Made by a program: the position numbers and the translations under genes. Below, piece by piece: positions 19,450 to 30,018 of a stretch of DNA of 64,000 nt (its first letter is position 1; each line of letters begins with the position of its first letter). The stretch covers positions 1 to 64,000 of the forward strand of contig NZ_SJOP01000010.1 of the NCBI RefSeq assembly GCF_004331415.1, in the 5' to 3' direction. Under the pieces are notes generated by a model. It had not been told where the DNA came from and made no database searches. It saw only the letters and a program-made list of their open reading frames with translations. The stretch is from Kosakonia quasisacchari. GTDB taxonomy: Bacteria > Pseudomonadota > Gammaproteobacteria > Enterobacterales > Enterobacteriaceae.

Positions 19450-20789
19450 TGAACACACAAGCAAGCCCCACCATCACAGAGATGAAAGTCATTCCCGTTG
19501 CCGGGCATGACAGCATGTTGATGAACATCGGCGGCGCGCATAACGCTTACTTCACCCGCAACATCGTGGTGCTCACCGACAACGCCGGTAATACTGGCGT
19601 CGGTGAAGCGCCGGGCGGCGAAGTGATTTACAAAACGCTGGTCGATGCCACACCGATGGTGGTCGGCCAGGAAGTTGCGCGGCTAAACAAAGTGGTGCAG
19701 CGCGTACACAAAGGCAACCAGGCCGCGGATTTCGATACTTTCGGCAAAGGTGCCTGGACCTTTGAACTGCGCGTAAACGCGGTGGCGGCGCTGGAAGCCG
19801 CCCTGCTGGATCTGTTAGGTAAAGCGCTGAATGTCCCGGTGTGCGAGCTGCTTGGCCCCGGCAAACAGCGCGATGCGGTGACGGTGCTGGGTTATCTGTT
19901 TTATGTTGGCGATCGCACCAAAACCGATCTGCCATACCTGGCGGCGACGCCTGGTAGCCACGAGTGGTATCACCTGCGTCATCAGGAAGCGATGAACAGC
20001 GATGCAGTCGTTCGTCTGGCAGAAGCGTCGCAGGATCGCTACGGCTTTAAAGATTTCAAACTCAAGGGCGGCGTACTGCCGGGTGAAAAAGAGATCGACA
20101 CCGTGCGGGCGCTGAAGAAACGCTTCCCGGAGGCACGCATCACTGTCGATCCCAATGGAGCCTGGCTGCTCGACGAAGCCATCAGTCTGTGCAAAGGCCT
20201 CAATGACGTGCTGACCTACGCAGAAGATCCGTGCGGCGCGGAACAGGGTTTTTCCGGGCGTGAAGTGATGGCGGAGTTCCGCCGAGCGACCGGTTTGCCG
20301 GTGGCCACCAATATGATTGCCACCAACTGGCGTGAAATGGGCCATGCGGTGATGTTAAACGCGGTGGATATTCCGCTGGCGGACCCGCACTTCTGGACGC
20401 TTTCCGGCGCGGTACGCGTGGCGCAACTGTGCGACGACTGGGGATTAACCTGGGGTTGCCACTCTAACAACCATTTCGACATCTCGCTCGCGATGTTCAC
20501 CCATGTTGGCGCTGCGGTGCCAGGAACGCCGACCGCCATCGACACGCACTGGATCTGGCAGGAGGGCGACGCACGTCTGACCAAACAACCGCTGGAGATC
20601 CGTCAGGGAAAAATCGCCGTGCCGGATGCGCCAGGCCTTGGCGTAGAGATCGACTGGACGCAAATCGAAAAAGCGCACGCGACATACAAGAAGCTGCCCG
20701 GCGGCGCGCGCAATGACGCAGGCCCGATGCAGTATCTCATCCCTGGCTGGACGTTTGACAAAAAACGCCCCGTTTTTGGACGTCATTGA
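19446..20789 (+). CDS. gudX: Glucarate dehydratase-related protein GudX
   Basis: Enolase-superfamily paralogue of glucarate dehydratase; E. coli GudX has low activity on D-glucarate or L-idarate and its role is unclear. The 447-residue frame (446 from the second ATG) has the KxK pair in DFKLKGG, metal ligands in VDPNGAW and [11 protein letters not shown], and the SHNNHF-like motif [10 protein letters not shown] with the general-base His. It overlaps gudP by 4 bp (ATGA). It is strongly similar to gudD downstream, with one segment near residues 255-300 almost identical at DNA level. Confidence 0.93.
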   Translation: MMNTQASPTITEMKVIPVAGHDSMLMNIGGAHNAYFTRNIVVLTDNAGNTGVGEAPGGEVIYKTLVDATPMVVGQEVARLNKVVQRVHKGNQAADFDTFGKGAWTFELRVNAVAALEAALLDLLGKALNVPVCELLGPGKQRDAVTVLGYLFYVGDRTKTDLPYLAATPGSHEWYHLRHQEAMNSDAVVRLAEASQDRYGFKDFKLKGGVLPGEKEIDTVRALKKRFPEARITVDPNGAWLLDEAISLCKGLNDVLTYAEDPCGAEQGFSGREVMAEFRRATGLPVATNMIATNWREMGHAVMLNAVDIPLADPHFWTLSGAVRVAQLCDDWGLTWGCHSNNHFDISLAMFTHVGAAVPGTPTAIDTHWIWQEGDARLTKQPLEIRQGKIAVPDAPGLGVEIDWTQIEKAHATYKKLPGGARNDAGPMQYLIPGWTFDKKRPVFGRH

Positions 20790-20808
20790 TAGACCAAAAG
20801 GATTAAAA

Positions 20809-22149
20809 ATGAGCACATACAGTTCGACTCCCGTTGTCTCCTCCATGCAAATCATCCCGGTTGCGGGCCACGACAGCATGCTGATGAACCTGAGCGGTGC
20901 GCACGCCCCGTTCTTCACCCGCAATATCGTGGTGATTAAAGACAACGCCGGCCATACCGGCGTCGGTGAAATCCCCGGCGGGGAGAAAATCCGTAAAACA
21001 CTGGAAGACGCCATCCCGCTGGTGGTGGGTAAGACGCTGGGTGAGTACAAAAATATCCTCAACACCGTGCGCAGCAACTTTGCCGACCGCGATGTCGGTG
21101 GCCGCGGCCTGCAAACCTTCGATCTGCGTACTACGATCCATGTGGTGACCGGCATTGAAGCGGCGATGCTCGACCTGCTCGGTCAGCACCTCGGTGTGAA
21201 CGTCGCGTCCCTGCTTGGCGAAGGCCAACAGCGCAGCGAAGTTGAGATGCTCGGTTACTTGTTCTTCGTTGGCGACAGCAAAAAAACACCGTTGCCGTAC
21301 CAGAGCCAGCCGGATGAGAAATGTGACTGGTATCGCGTACGCCACGAAGAGGCAATGACGCCGGATCGCGTGGTACGCCTGGCGGAAGCGGCGTATGAGA
21401 AATATGGTTTTAACGATTTCAAACTGAAAGGCGGCGTACTGGCCGGAATGGAAGAAGCTGAAGCGATTTCCGCGCTGGCAAAACGTTTCCCGCAGGCGCG
21501 CGTCACGCTCGATCCAAACGGTGCCTGGTCGCTGGAGGAAGCGATCAAAATCGGTAAGCATCTGAAAGGCGTACTGGCCTACGCGGAAGATCCGTGTGGC
21601 GCGGAACAGGGCTTCTCCGGTCGTGAAGTGATGGCGGAGTTCCGCCGCGCGACCGGCCTGCCGACCGCCACCAATATGATCGCCACCGACTGGCGTCAAA
21701 TGGGCCATACGCTCTCATTACAATCAGTGGATATCCCGCTGGCGGATCCGCACTTCTGGACCATGCAGGGTTCGGTGCGTGTCGCGCAGATGTGCCACGA
21801 GTTCGGTCTGACCTGGGGCTCGCACTCAAATAACCACTTTGATATTTCGCTGGCGATGTTTACCCATGTCGCCGCTGCCGCACCGGGTAATATCACCGCT
21901 ATCGATACACATTGGATCTGGCAGGAGGGCAACCAACGCCTGACTAAACAGCCGTTCGAAATCAAAGGCGGGATGGTGCAGGTGCCGAACAAACCGGGTC
22001 TTGGCGTAGAGCTGGATATGGACCAGGTGATGAAAGCTAACGAGCTGTATCAAAAACACGGCCTCGGTGCGCGTGATGATGCAATGGGAATGCAATACCT
22101 GATCCCGGACTGGAAATTTGATAACAAACGTCCGTGCATGGTGCGTTGA
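20809..22149 (+). CDS. gudD: Glucarate dehydratase GudD
   Basis: Dehydrates D-glucarate to 5-keto-4-deoxy-D-glucarate. The start giving [14 protein letters not shown] follows an AAAGGA site and yields 446 residues, the E. coli length. Enolase-superfamily residues are in place: the KxK lysines in DFKLKGG, ligands in LDPNGAW and [18 protein letters not shown], and catalytic His in [12 protein letters not shown]. Third gene of the gud operon, 19 bp after gudX. The next genes of the pathway (garL aldolase and garR reductase) are not in this window, but a glycerate kinase follows. Confidence 0.96.
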   Translation: MSTYSSTPVVSSMQIIPVAGHDSMLMNLSGAHAPFFTRNIVVIKDNAGHTGVGEIPGGEKIRKTLEDAIPLVVGKTLGEYKNILNTVRSNFADRDVGGRGLQTFDLRTTIHVVTGIEAAMLDLLGQHLGVNVASLLGEGQQRSEVEMLGYLFFVGDSKKTPLPYQSQPDEKCDWYRVRHEEAMTPDRVVRLAEAAYEKYGFNDFKLKGGVLAGMEEAEAISALAKRFPQARVTLDPNGAWSLEEAIKIGKHLKGVLAYAEDPCGAEQGFSGREVMAEFRRATGLPTATNMIATDWRQMGHTLSLQSVDIPLADPHFWTMQGSVRVAQMCHEFGLTWGSHSNNHFDISLAMFTHVAAAAPGNITAIDTHWIWQEGNQRLTKQPFEIKGGMVQVPNKPGLGVELDMDQVMKANELYQKHGLGARDDAMGMQYLIPDWKFDNKRPCMVR

Positions 22150-22155
22150 TGAAAT

Positions 22156-22182
22156 TGCCAGTCCTTGCGGGGGCTGGCATTT
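22156..22182 (+). terminator. Hairpin between gudD and the glycerate kinase
   Basis: GCCAGTCC / GGGGGCTGGC can pair around a TTGC loop a few bases after gudD. There is no clean T-run, so it may attenuate or protect mRNA rather than terminate. Confidence 0.45.
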
Positions 22183-22236
22183 CCTCATCTTTCCTGGGTG
22201 TATGCTTAAAGCGGTGAATATGCGTAAGGATGGCTT

Positions 22237-23376
22237 ATGAAAATTGTGATCGCACCAGACTCTTATAAAGAAAGTTTAAGTGCGCTGGATGTGGCGACCG
22301 CGATTGAGAGCGGTTTTCGTGAAATTTTCCCGACGGCGGAATACGTTAAAATACCGGTGGCGGACGGTGGCGAAGGGACGGTTGAAGCCATGGTCGCCGC
22401 TACCAATGGGCGTATCGTTAAGGTCGCGGTAAAAGGCCCGCTCGGCGAGCAGGTTGAAGGGTTCTATGGGATTTCTGGCGACGAGCAATCCGCTTTTATC
22501 GAAATGGCCGCCGCCAGCGGGCTGGAAATGGTGCCACCCGCTAAACGCGATCCGCTCATCACTACTTCGTGGGGTACCGGCGAGTTGATTCGCCATGCGC
22601 TGGACGCGGGCGTAAAACATATCATCATTGGCATTGGCGGCAGTGCAACCAATGACGGTGGGGCAGGCATGGTGCAGGCTCTGGGTGCAAAGCTACTGGA
22701 TGAGAAAGGCCAGCAGATTGCCCTTGGCGGCGCGGCGCTGGAAACGCTGGCGCGTATTGATACTGCGCACCTGGATAAACGCCTTGCTGAGTGCCGTATC
22801 GAAGTGGCATGTGACGTGACCAATCCACTGACCGGAAAAGAGGGCGCTTCGGCGGTGTTTGGCCCGCAGAAAGGGGCGACGCCGGAAATGATCGACAGGC
22901 TCGATAAAGCGCTCGGACATTATGCGCGGCTTATTGCCCGCGACCTGGATTTGGACGTGCTGCACCTGGCGGGCGGCGGTGCGGCAGGTGGGATGGGCGC
23001 GGCGCTGTATGCGTTTTGCGGCGCAGAACTGCGCCAGGGAATAGAGATCGTCACCGATGCGCTGGCGCTGGATGAGTACGTGATTGGCGCAGACCTGGTG
23101 ATTACTGGCGAAGGGCGTATTGATAGCCAGACGGTGCACGGCAAAGTGCCGGTCGGCGTAGCGAAAGTGGCGAAGCGACATAATATTCCAGTGATCGGCA
23201 TTGCCGGCAGCCTGACCGCCGATGTTGGCGTGGTATACGATCACGGTATCGATGCGGTGTTCAGTGTGATCTACAAAGTCTGCTCGCTGGAAGACGCGCT
23301 GGAAAACGCCGGAGAAAATGTCCGCATGACCGCGCGCAACGTGGCGGCGGTGCTGAAAGCTGGGCAAAAACTGTAA
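22237..23376 (+). CDS. Glycerate 2-kinase (GarK/GlxK family)
   Basis: Phosphorylates D-glycerate to 2-phosphoglycerate, joining the glucarate pathway to enolase. The 379-residue protein starts MKIVIAPDSYKESLSA and has family signatures VADGGEGTVEAM, IGIGGSATNDGGAGM, VACDVTNPLTG, GGGAAGGMGAALYAF and LVITGEGRIDSQT. It resembles E. coli GarK (381) and also GlxK/GlxK2, so no symbol is fixed. It lies 87 bp after gudD on the same strand and may be read with the gud operon or from its own promoter. In E. coli the comparable gene is with garPLR elsewhere. Confidence 0.92.
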   Translation: MKIVIAPDSYKESLSALDVATAIESGFREIFPTAEYVKIPVADGGEGTVEAMVAATNGRIVKVAVKGPLGEQVEGFYGISGDEQSAFIEMAAASGLEMVPPAKRDPLITTSWGTGELIRHALDAGVKHIIIGIGGSATNDGGAGMVQALGAKLLDEKGQQIALGGAALETLARIDTAHLDKRLAECRIEVACDVTNPLTGKEGASAVFGPQKGATPEMIDRLDKALGHYARLIARDLDLDVLHLAGGGAAGGMGAALYAFCGAELRQGIEIVTDALALDEYVIGADLVITGEGRIDSQTVHGKVPVGVAKVAKRHNIPVIGIAGSLTADVGVVYDHGIDAVFSVIYKVCSLEDALENAGENVRMTARNVAAVLKAGQKL

Positions 23377-23386
23377 CCGCAAACCG

Positions 23387-23495
23387 CCCGGTGGCATGCA
23401 CGCTTACCGGGCTTATATCAATGCCTTCTCACTGGCTTCGCGCTGGTTTGAGTTGATAATCAACGTGTTGGCCATCAAATAGTGGATAACCAATG
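23387..23495 (+). repeat. Terminator-like hairpin and short direct repeat after the glycerate kinase
   Basis: GCCCGGT (23387-23393) and ACCGGGC (23405-23411) form a stem 10 bp after the kinase stop. Beyond it two 16-bp imperfect copies of GATAAYCAAYGTGTTG start at 23455 and 23485 (period 30). This 159-bp gap holds no gene and separates convergent kinase and barA. Confidence 0.5.
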
Positions 23496-23535
23496 TGTTG
23501 ATAATCTAAACACCCACCGACAGTCATGCGCCTGG

Positions 23536-26304
23536 CTACCCCAGCAATTTATGTGCTTCGCGCGTGACGTTATCCATCTCATCGAGCAGTTCCAGGAACT
23601 CCGGCTCCAGCTCTTCGGCTGCAACGCCACTGCGTAACTGCTGCTCAATCAACTGGCAGAGGTTTTTCAGCCGCGGTACGCCGCTATAACCGCAACTGCC
23701 GTGCAACTTATGGATCCCTTCAGAAAGCCCTTGTGGTGCTTCGCCAACCAACTGTTCTTCCACCATATTGCGGATCTCCGGCAGAAACTCGACCAGCATA
23801 TGCAGCATTTCGCGCGCCATATCCGTTTTCCCGGCCGCCTGGCGCAGCGCCAGTTGCCAGTCGAGCGTGGTGTCGGCGTCAACCACGATGTTCGCGGGTG
23901 TCGCCGCCTGTTCCGGCGGTATCAGCCAACTGCCGATATTTTGGCCGGGTTTATAGCGCCGCAGCAGGCTGCGCAACTTATCCTCTTCGATAGGCTTCGC
24001 CAGATAATCGTTCATCCCGGCGCTGAGCAGTTTCTCTTTTTGCCCGGCCATCGCGTGAGCAGTAACGGCAATTACTGGCGTTTGCTGCTGGTGCGGTAAC
24101 TGGCGAATCAGCTCGCAGGCGCGAATGCCATCCATGTCCGGCATCTGAATATCCATCAGGATCAGATCGAACTGTAGTTGTCGGGCTCGCTCGATGGCCT
24201 GTATACCGCTTTCGCACAGCTCGACATGTTGCACCTGATCTTCCAGCAGTGCGCCGATGAGCTTCAGGTTGGCCGGGTTATCGTCCACCGCCATGACCGT
24301 CATCGGCAGTTTTGTTTCATCCACTGGCTGAGTCTGCGTGATGCGGGTCGCACGGCAATATTCCGTGAGTGCGGGCAGCAGACGGGTCGTGGTCAGCGGT
24401 TTTAGCAGGCAGGCCGCCGCGCCGTCTTGTTTCAACTCTTCGGCGTTCACCTGAGCGTGACAGGGCAGCGCTAACAGCAGGTAGTCGGTCATTGCGGCGG
24501 CCCGCGCGAGGCGGTCGTGCTGCATGTTGAGCGGCTCACGCACCGTCACCGGAATAGCCATCAGCAGAATGTCGTAATGCGCCTGTGGCAGCGCCGAGAA
24601 CGACGGGCTGTAAATGACCTCCAGCGGTGTTTCGTGCAACACGTCCAGCGTACTTTGTGCGGCAGTCGCATTGGGCTCGACATAGGCAAGGCGTTTGCCC
24701 GCCAGGCAGCCGGTGGCGGGCACTTCGCTGATAGCGTTTGGATTGAGATCGAGATTAATGTGGAACCAGAAGGTGGAGCCGCGATTTGGCTGGCTATGGA
24801 AGGAGATATCCCCGCCCATTTCATTGACCAGCCGTTGAGTGATCACCAGCCCCAACCCGGTACCGCCGTGGCGGCGAGAGATACTGGCGTCTGCCTGGCG
24901 AAATGCCTGGAACAGCCGCGACTGATCGCGCTCGGGGATGCCGATGCCCGTATCGCGGATCTGCATCTCAACTTGCACTTTATTGTTACTGATGGCGCGC
25001 TTCTCAACCACAATGTCGATATTGCCATGTTCGGTAAACTTGATGGCGTTACCGACGAGATTGGTGATCACCTGTTGCAGACGCAGCGGGTCGCCAATCA
25101 CGTTATCCGGCACATCGTTTTTAATATTCAGCGTCAGTTCCAGACCTTTGTCGTGAGCCGAATGCGCCAGCAGGATAACCACTTCATCAAGCGTATTACG
25201 CAGCGGGAACGGAATGCTTTCCAGAATTAACTTGCCCGCCTCCAGCTTGGAGAAATCCAGCACGTCGTTAATGATCGCCAGCAGGTTATTTGCCGAACGT
25301 TCGATAGTCAGCAGGTGATCGCGTTGCGTGGGATTGAGCTCAGATTTCAGCGTCAGTCGGGTAAAGCCAATCACCCCGTTCAGCGGCGTGCGCAGCTCAT
25401 GGGACATATTGGCGAGAAACTCAGATTTGATACGCGCCGCTTCCTGGGCGCGTTTTTTCGCCAGATCCAGCTCGACGTTCTGGATCTCCATCTGCTCCAG
25501 CGTTTCGCGCAGGTCGGAAGTGGACTGGTCAATGTTGTGCTGCATCTCTTCATGGTAAGCCGCCAGCGACATTGCCATCGAGTTGATGCCGTTTTTCAGC
25601 ATATCCAGCTCGCCGAGCATAAAGCCTTCGACGCGACTGTCGAGCTGCCCGCGACGAATACGGTCCACGGTGTTCACCATATTACGAATCGGGCTGGTTA
25701 CATCGCGCATTAAGCGCCAGCCGAAAATCAGCGCAATGCCAATACAGAACAAAATCATCAGACTGGAGATAAAAATCTCTTTGTACTGCTGCAAACGTAC
25801 CGATTTGAGATCCAGCTCCAGCGCCACATAACCGAGCATGTTGCCGGTGATTTTATCCGCCGGTAGTGCCGTGTTGGTTTGCGTATAGCCTTCAGAGAGG
25901 ATTGGCGTGCGCAGCACCATCACATCGCCGCGCCGTGTCACGCTGAGTTTGCGCGGGAAAGGTTGCCCTTCCGCCAGCCGGAGATCGTCGCCATCGAGTT
26001 GAAAATTAGAGGAAACGAATACGTTATTCTGCCCATCGTAAATGGAAATTGCCCGCACAATATCGGAATGGCGGCGATGCAACACGCTCACCAGTTGGCC
26101 AATCGCGTCTTTGTCCTGCAACGTCATGCTGTATTCGCTGGAGACCGCCAGCGGCTCAATGATACTGGCACCAGCGTCTTCCAGTTGACGCTGCAAATCG
26201 TTATAGCGATGAACGACAAAGAAGATGCTGAGCAACACACCGATAAGCACGGTGGGCGCCAGAATCAGAATCATCATGCGTGCGCGCAAGCTGTAGTTGG
26301 TCAT
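23536..26304 (-). CDS. barA: Hybrid sensor histidine kinase BarA
   Basis: Membrane sensor that phosphorylates UvrY and so activates csrB/csrC transcription; short-chain carboxylates are reported signals. The 922-residue protein has TM1 about 9-31, a periplasmic domain, TM2 about 177-197, HAMP 198-250, a coiled linker, HisKA with [11 protein letters not shown] (His302), HATPase with RDTGIG and GGTGLGL, a receiver with [12 protein letters not shown] and [11 protein letters not shown], and a C-terminal HPt domain with [12 protein letters not shown]. All phosphorelay residues are intact. It is divergent from rlmD. Its target csrB lies in the same window. Confidence 0.97.
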   Translation of the reverse strand: MTNYSLRARMMILILAPTVLIGVLLSIFFVVHRYNDLQRQLEDAGASIIEPLAVSSEYSMTLQDKDAIGQLVSVLHRRHSDIVRAISIYDGQNNVFVSSNFQLDGDDLRLAEGQPFPRKLSVTRRGDVMVLRTPILSEGYTQTNTALPADKITGNMLGYVALELDLKSVRLQQYKEIFISSLMILFCIGIALIFGWRLMRDVTSPIRNMVNTVDRIRRGQLDSRVEGFMLGELDMLKNGINSMAMSLAAYHEEMQHNIDQSTSDLRETLEQMEIQNVELDLAKKRAQEAARIKSEFLANMSHELRTPLNGVIGFTRLTLKSELNPTQRDHLLTIERSANNLLAIINDVLDFSKLEAGKLILESIPFPLRNTLDEVVILLAHSAHDKGLELTLNIKNDVPDNVIGDPLRLQQVITNLVGNAIKFTEHGNIDIVVEKRAISNNKVQVEMQIRDTGIGIPERDQSRLFQAFRQADASISRRHGGTGLGLVITQRLVNEMGGDISFHSQPNRGSTFWFHINLDLNPNAISEVPATGCLAGKRLAYVEPNATAAQSTLDVLHETPLEVIYSPSFSALPQAHYDILLMAIPVTVREPLNMQHDRLARAAAMTDYLLLALPCHAQVNAEELKQDGAAACLLKPLTTTRLLPALTEYCRATRITQTQPVDETKLPMTVMAVDDNPANLKLIGALLEDQVQHVELCESGIQAIERARQLQFDLILMDIQMPDMDGIRACELIRQLPHQQQTPVIAVTAHAMAGQKEKLLSAGMNDYLAKPIEEDKLRSLLRRYKPGQNIGSWLIPPEQAATPANIVVDADTTLDWQLALRQAAGKTDMAREMLHMLVEFLPEIRNMVEEQLVGEAPQGLSEGIHKLHGSCGYSGVPRLKNLCQLIEQQLRSGVAAEELEPEFLELLDEMDNVTREAHKLLG

Positions 26305-26361
26305 GGAGTTCCGTTATGGGAGAATTAGGCCATTAATCTGTAAATGAGATAAATCCCTGCA

Positions 26362-27663
26362 ATGGCGCAATTCTACTCTGCAAAACGACGTGTGACGACT
26401 AGTCAGAAAGTAACCGTAACAGTAACTGACCTTGATCCCTTTGGGCAGGGGGTTGCGCGCCATCATGGGAAAGCGCTGTTCATCCCAGGGCTTTTACCCG
26501 GCGAAACGGCGGAAATTGTGCTTAAAGAGGATAAGCGACAGTTTTCGCGCGGTGAGGTGAAACGCCGCCTTAATGATAGCGACGAGCGCGTTACGCCGCT
26601 GTGTTCGCATTTTGGCGTCTGCGGTGGTTGCCAGCAACAGCATGCCAGTGTTGCCCTGCAACAGCGCAGCAAAAGCGCGGCGCTGGCGCGTTTGATGAAG
26701 CAGGATGTTGATGAAGTGATCGCCAGCGAACCCTGGGGGTATCGCCGCCGCGCGCGGCTCAGCCTGAGCTGGCAGCCCAAAGGCCAATGCCTGGAGATGG
26801 GGTTTCGCAAAGCGGGCGGCAGCGACATTATTAATGTCACGCGTTGCCCGGTGTTGGTGCCTCGTCTTGAGGCATTACTTGCGCCGCTACATGAATGTCT
26901 GAGTGGGTTACAGGGCGTGCGTCAGCTTGGACATGTTGAGTTGGTGGAAGCCGATAATGGCCCATTAATGGTTTTGCGTCATACCGCGGCATTAAGTGCA
27001 ACAGACAGAGAAAAACTGGAACAGTTTTCGCATTCTCAGGAACTCTCTCTGTATCTCGCGCCACAAAGCGAGATACTAGAACAGGTTAGCGGAGAATCTC
27101 CCTGGTACAGCTCTGACGGGCTACGCTTAACGTTCAGCCCGCGGGATTTTATTCAGGTTAACGATGGTGTGAACCAACAGATGGTGGCGCGCGCACTGGA
27201 GTGGCTTGATGTACAGCCCAGCGACCGGGTGTTGGATCTGTTCTGCGGCATGGGCAATTTCACACTACCGCTGGCAAAACGTGCGGCCAGCGTGGTCGGC
27301 GTGGAGGGCGTCGCCGAATTGGTGGCGAAAGCGCAGGATAACGCGCAACAGAATGGCTTGCAGAATGTGACATTCTTTCATGAAAATCTGGAGGAAGATG
27401 TCACGAAACAGCCCTGGGCGAGCCGTGGGTTTGACAAAATTTTACTCGACCCGGCACGTGCAGGCGCTGCTGGGGTGATGCAACATATTATAAAATTATC
27501 GCCGGGCAGAGTGGTGTACGTTTCCTGTAACCCCGCCACGCTTGCCCGCGACAGTGAAGCGCTATTGGATGCGGGTTACCAGATCCAGCGGCTGGCGATG
27601 CTGGACATGTTCCCGCACACTGGCCACCTGGAATCGATGGTGTTGTTTGTGAATCACAAATGA
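26362..27663 (+). CDS. rlmD: 23S rRNA (uracil-1939-C5)-methyltransferase RlmD
   Basis: Methylates U1939 of 23S rRNA using SAM. The 433-residue protein (same as E. coli) has an N-terminal TRAM domain, an iron-sulfur motif with Cys81, Cys87 and Cys90 in [13 protein letters not shown]-binding [11 protein letters not shown] and the nucleophile Cys in [13 protein letters not shown]. It is divergent from barA (57 bp) and followed by relA after 52 bp, as in E. coli. Confidence 0.97.
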   Translation: MAQFYSAKRRVTTSQKVTVTVTDLDPFGQGVARHHGKALFIPGLLPGETAEIVLKEDKRQFSRGEVKRRLNDSDERVTPLCSHFGVCGGCQQQHASVALQQRSKSAALARLMKQDVDEVIASEPWGYRRRARLSLSWQPKGQCLEMGFRKAGGSDIINVTRCPVLVPRLEALLAPLHECLSGLQGVRQLGHVELVEADNGPLMVLRHTAALSATDREKLEQFSHSQELSLYLAPQSEILEQVSGESPWYSSDGLRLTFSPRDFIQVNDGVNQQMVARALEWLDVQPSDRVLDLFCGMGNFTLPLAKRAASVVGVEGVAELVAKAQDNAQQNGLQNVTFFHENLEEDVTKQPWASRGFDKILLDPARAGAAGVMQHIIKLSPGRVVYVSCNPATLARDSEALLDAGYQIQRLAMLDMFPHTGHLESMVLFVNHK

Positions 27664-27715
27664 TTAATTTCGGCTTGTCGAGTTCGACAGGCCCGGTCCC
27701 TGAAAGGAGAGGACA

Positions 27716-29953
27716 ATGGTTGCGGTACGCAGTGCGCATTTGAACAAAGCGGGTGAATTCGATCCGGCCAAATGGATCGCGAGTCTGGGGATCACCAGTC
27801 AGCCGTCGTGTGAACGCTTAACCGAAACCTGGGCATATTGTCTGCGACAAACACAGGGACATCCGAACGCGGAATTACTGCTGTGGCGCGGCGTGGAGAT
27901 GGTGGAAATCCTCTCCATGCTGAGCATGGATACCGACACGCTGCGCGCGGCGCTACTGTTCCCACTGGCCGATGCAGAAGTGGTCAGCGAGGAGGTGCTG
28001 CGCGAAAGCGTCGGCACGTCGGTCGTCAACCTGATTCATGGTGTGCGCGATATGGCGGCTATCCGCCAGTTGAAAGCCACCCATACAGATTCCGTCTCCT
28101 CCGAACAAGTCGATAACGTTCGTCGTATGCTGCTGGCGATGGTGGATGATTTTCGCTGCGTGGTTATCAAGCTGGCGGAGCGTATTGCTCACCTGCGTGA
28201 AGTGAAAGATGCGCCGGAAGATGAGCGCGTGCTGGCGGCGAAAGAGTGTACCAATATCTATGCGCCGCTCGCGAACCGGCTGGGCATCGGGCAGCTTAAA
28301 TGGGAACTTGAAGATTATTGCTTCCGTTACCTGCACCCGGCCGAGTACAAACGCATCGCTAAGCTGCTGCACGAACGTCGCATCGATCGCGAACATTATA
28401 TCGACGAATTTGTTGGCCATTTACGTTCGGAGATGAAAACCGAAGGGGTGAAGGCTGAAGTATATGGTCGCCCGAAACACATCTACAGCATCTGGCGCAA
28501 AATGCAGAAAAAGCATCTCGCCTTTGACGAGCTGTTTGATGTGCGCGCCGTGCGTATTGTCGCCGAACGTTTGCAGGACTGCTACGCTGCGCTGGGGATC
28601 GTGCACACCCATTACCGCCATCTGCCGGATGAGTTTGACGACTACGTCGCAAACCCAAAGCCGAACGGTTACCAGTCTATCCATACAGTGGTGCTTGGAC
28701 CAGGCGGGAAAACCGTTGAAATCCAGATTCGTACCCGCCAGATGCATGAAGATGCAGAGCTTGGCGTCGCCGCTCACTGGAAGTACAAAGAGGGTACCGC
28801 GACCGTTGGCAGCCCGCGTTCGGCGCACGAAGACCGCATCGCATGGCTGCGTAAACTGATCGCCTGGCAGGAAGAGATGGCCGATTCCGGCGAGATGCTC
28901 GACGAAGTTCGCAGCCAGGTGTTCGATGACCGCGTGTATGTCTTTACTCCGAAAGGCGATGTGGTGGACTTGCCTGCTGGCTCGACGCCGCTGGACTTTG
29001 CCTACCATATTCACAGCGATGTCGGACATCGTTGCATCGGCGCGAAGATTGGCGGACGCATCGTGCCGTTCACCTACCAGTTGCAGATGGGCGATCAGAT
29101 CGAAATTATCACCCAGAAGCAACCGAACCCAAGCCGCGACTGGCTGAACCCGAACCTGGGTTACGTTACCACCAGCCGTGGACGCTCGAAGATCCACGCC
29201 TGGTTCCGTAAACAGGATCGTGACAAAAACATTCTTGCGGGGCGTCAGATACTCGATGATGAACTGGCGCATCTTGGTATCAGCCTGAAAGAGGCGGAAA
29301 AATTCCTGCTGCCGCGCTACAACTTTAACGAGCTGGACGAGTTGCTGGCGGCGATTGGCGGCGGGGATATCCGTCTCAATCAAATGGTGAATTTCCTGCA
29401 GTCGCAGTTCAACAAACCGAGCGCAGAGGAGCAGGACGCCGCCGCGCTGAAGCAACTGCAACAGAAAACGTACACGCCGCAAAGCCGCAGTAAAGACAAT
29501 GGCCGCGTCGTTGTCGAAGGCGTAGGTAATCTGATGCACCATATCGCGCGGTGCTGCCAGCCGATCCCGGGCGATGAAATCGTCGGTTTTATCACTCAGG
29601 GGCGTGGGATCTCTATTCACCGCGCCGATTGCGATCAGCTGGAAGAGCTGCGTAACGTGGCGCCGGAACGTATCGTTGATGCTGTCTGGGGAGAAAGTTA
29701 TTCGGCGGGTTACTCGCTGGTGGTGCGCGTCACCGCGAACGACCGTAGCGGTCTGCTGCGCGACATCACCACGATTCTCGCCAATGAGAAGGTGAACGTG
29801 CTCGGCGTCGCCAGTCGCAGCGACACCAAAGAACAACTGGCCACCATTGATATGAATATCGAAATCTACAACCTGCAAGTGCTGGGCCGCGTGCTTGGCA
29901 AACTCAACCAGGTGCCGGACGTTATCGACGCTCGCCGCCTGCACGGTAGCTGA
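27716..29953 (+). CDS. relA: GTP pyrophosphokinase RelA ((p)ppGpp synthase I)
   Basis: Ribosome-associated enzyme that makes (p)ppGpp when uncharged tRNA enters the A site. The 745-residue protein (E. coli 744) contains an inactive hydrolase-like N-terminal domain, a synthetase domain with YGRPKHIYSIWRKM and FDELFDVRAVRI, a TGS domain (DRVYVFTPKGDVVDLPAGSTPLDFAYHIH), the conserved-cysteine region ARCCQPIPGD and a C-terminal ACT domain (VTANDRSGLLRDITTIL). A GAAAGGAGAGG ribosome-binding site precedes the ATG. Unlike E. coli, no mazEF module separates it from mazG. Confidence 0.98.
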   Translation: MVAVRSAHLNKAGEFDPAKWIASLGITSQPSCERLTETWAYCLRQTQGHPNAELLLWRGVEMVEILSMLSMDTDTLRAALLFPLADAEVVSEEVLRESVGTSVVNLIHGVRDMAAIRQLKATHTDSVSSEQVDNVRRMLLAMVDDFRCVVIKLAERIAHLREVKDAPEDERVLAAKECTNIYAPLANRLGIGQLKWELEDYCFRYLHPAEYKRIAKLLHERRIDREHYIDEFVGHLRSEMKTEGVKAEVYGRPKHIYSIWRKMQKKHLAFDELFDVRAVRIVAERLQDCYAALGIVHTHYRHLPDEFDDYVANPKPNGYQSIHTVVLGPGGKTVEIQIRTRQMHEDAELGVAAHWKYKEGTATVGSPRSAHEDRIAWLRKLIAWQEEMADSGEMLDEVRSQVFDDRVYVFTPKGDVVDLPAGSTPLDFAYHIHSDVGHRCIGAKIGGRIVPFTYQLQMGDQIEIITQKQPNPSRDWLNPNLGYVTTSRGRSKIHAWFRKQDRDKNILAGRQILDDELAHLGISLKEAEKFLLPRYNFNELDELLAAIGGGDIRLNQMVNFLQSQFNKPSAEEQDAAALKQLQQKTYTPQSRSKDNGRVVVEGVGNLMHHIARCCQPIPGDEIVGFITQGRGISIHRADCDQLEELRNVAPERIVDAVWGESYSAGYSLVVRVTANDRSGLLRDITTILANEKVNVLGVASRSDTKEQLATIDMNIEIYNLQVLGRVLGKLNQVPDVIDARRLHGS

Positions 29954-29967
29954 TTTTCTCTTCACCC

Positions 29968-29994
29968 GAGCCTCGCCTTTGTTGGGCGAGGCTC
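29968..29994 (+). terminator. Hairpin between relA and mazG
   Basis: Stem GAGCCTCGCC / GGGCGAGGCTC with a short TTTGTT loop occupies most of the 65-bp gap. Only a few T follow, so read-through into mazG is likely. Confidence 0.6.
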
Positions 29995-30018
29995 AACACT
30001 TATTATCAGGGATTTCTC

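Noticed and set aside
23455-23500. Iteron-like replication repeats after the glycerate kinase
   Set aside because: Only two short imperfect copies and no replication genes; listed as a minor repeat.
28421-29965. 514-codon open frame antisense to relA
   Set aside because: It lies wholly opposite relA, has no recognisable domain or ribosome-binding site, and results from codon bias on the coding strand. Similar shadows oppose sdaB, barA, eno, cysI and cysJ.
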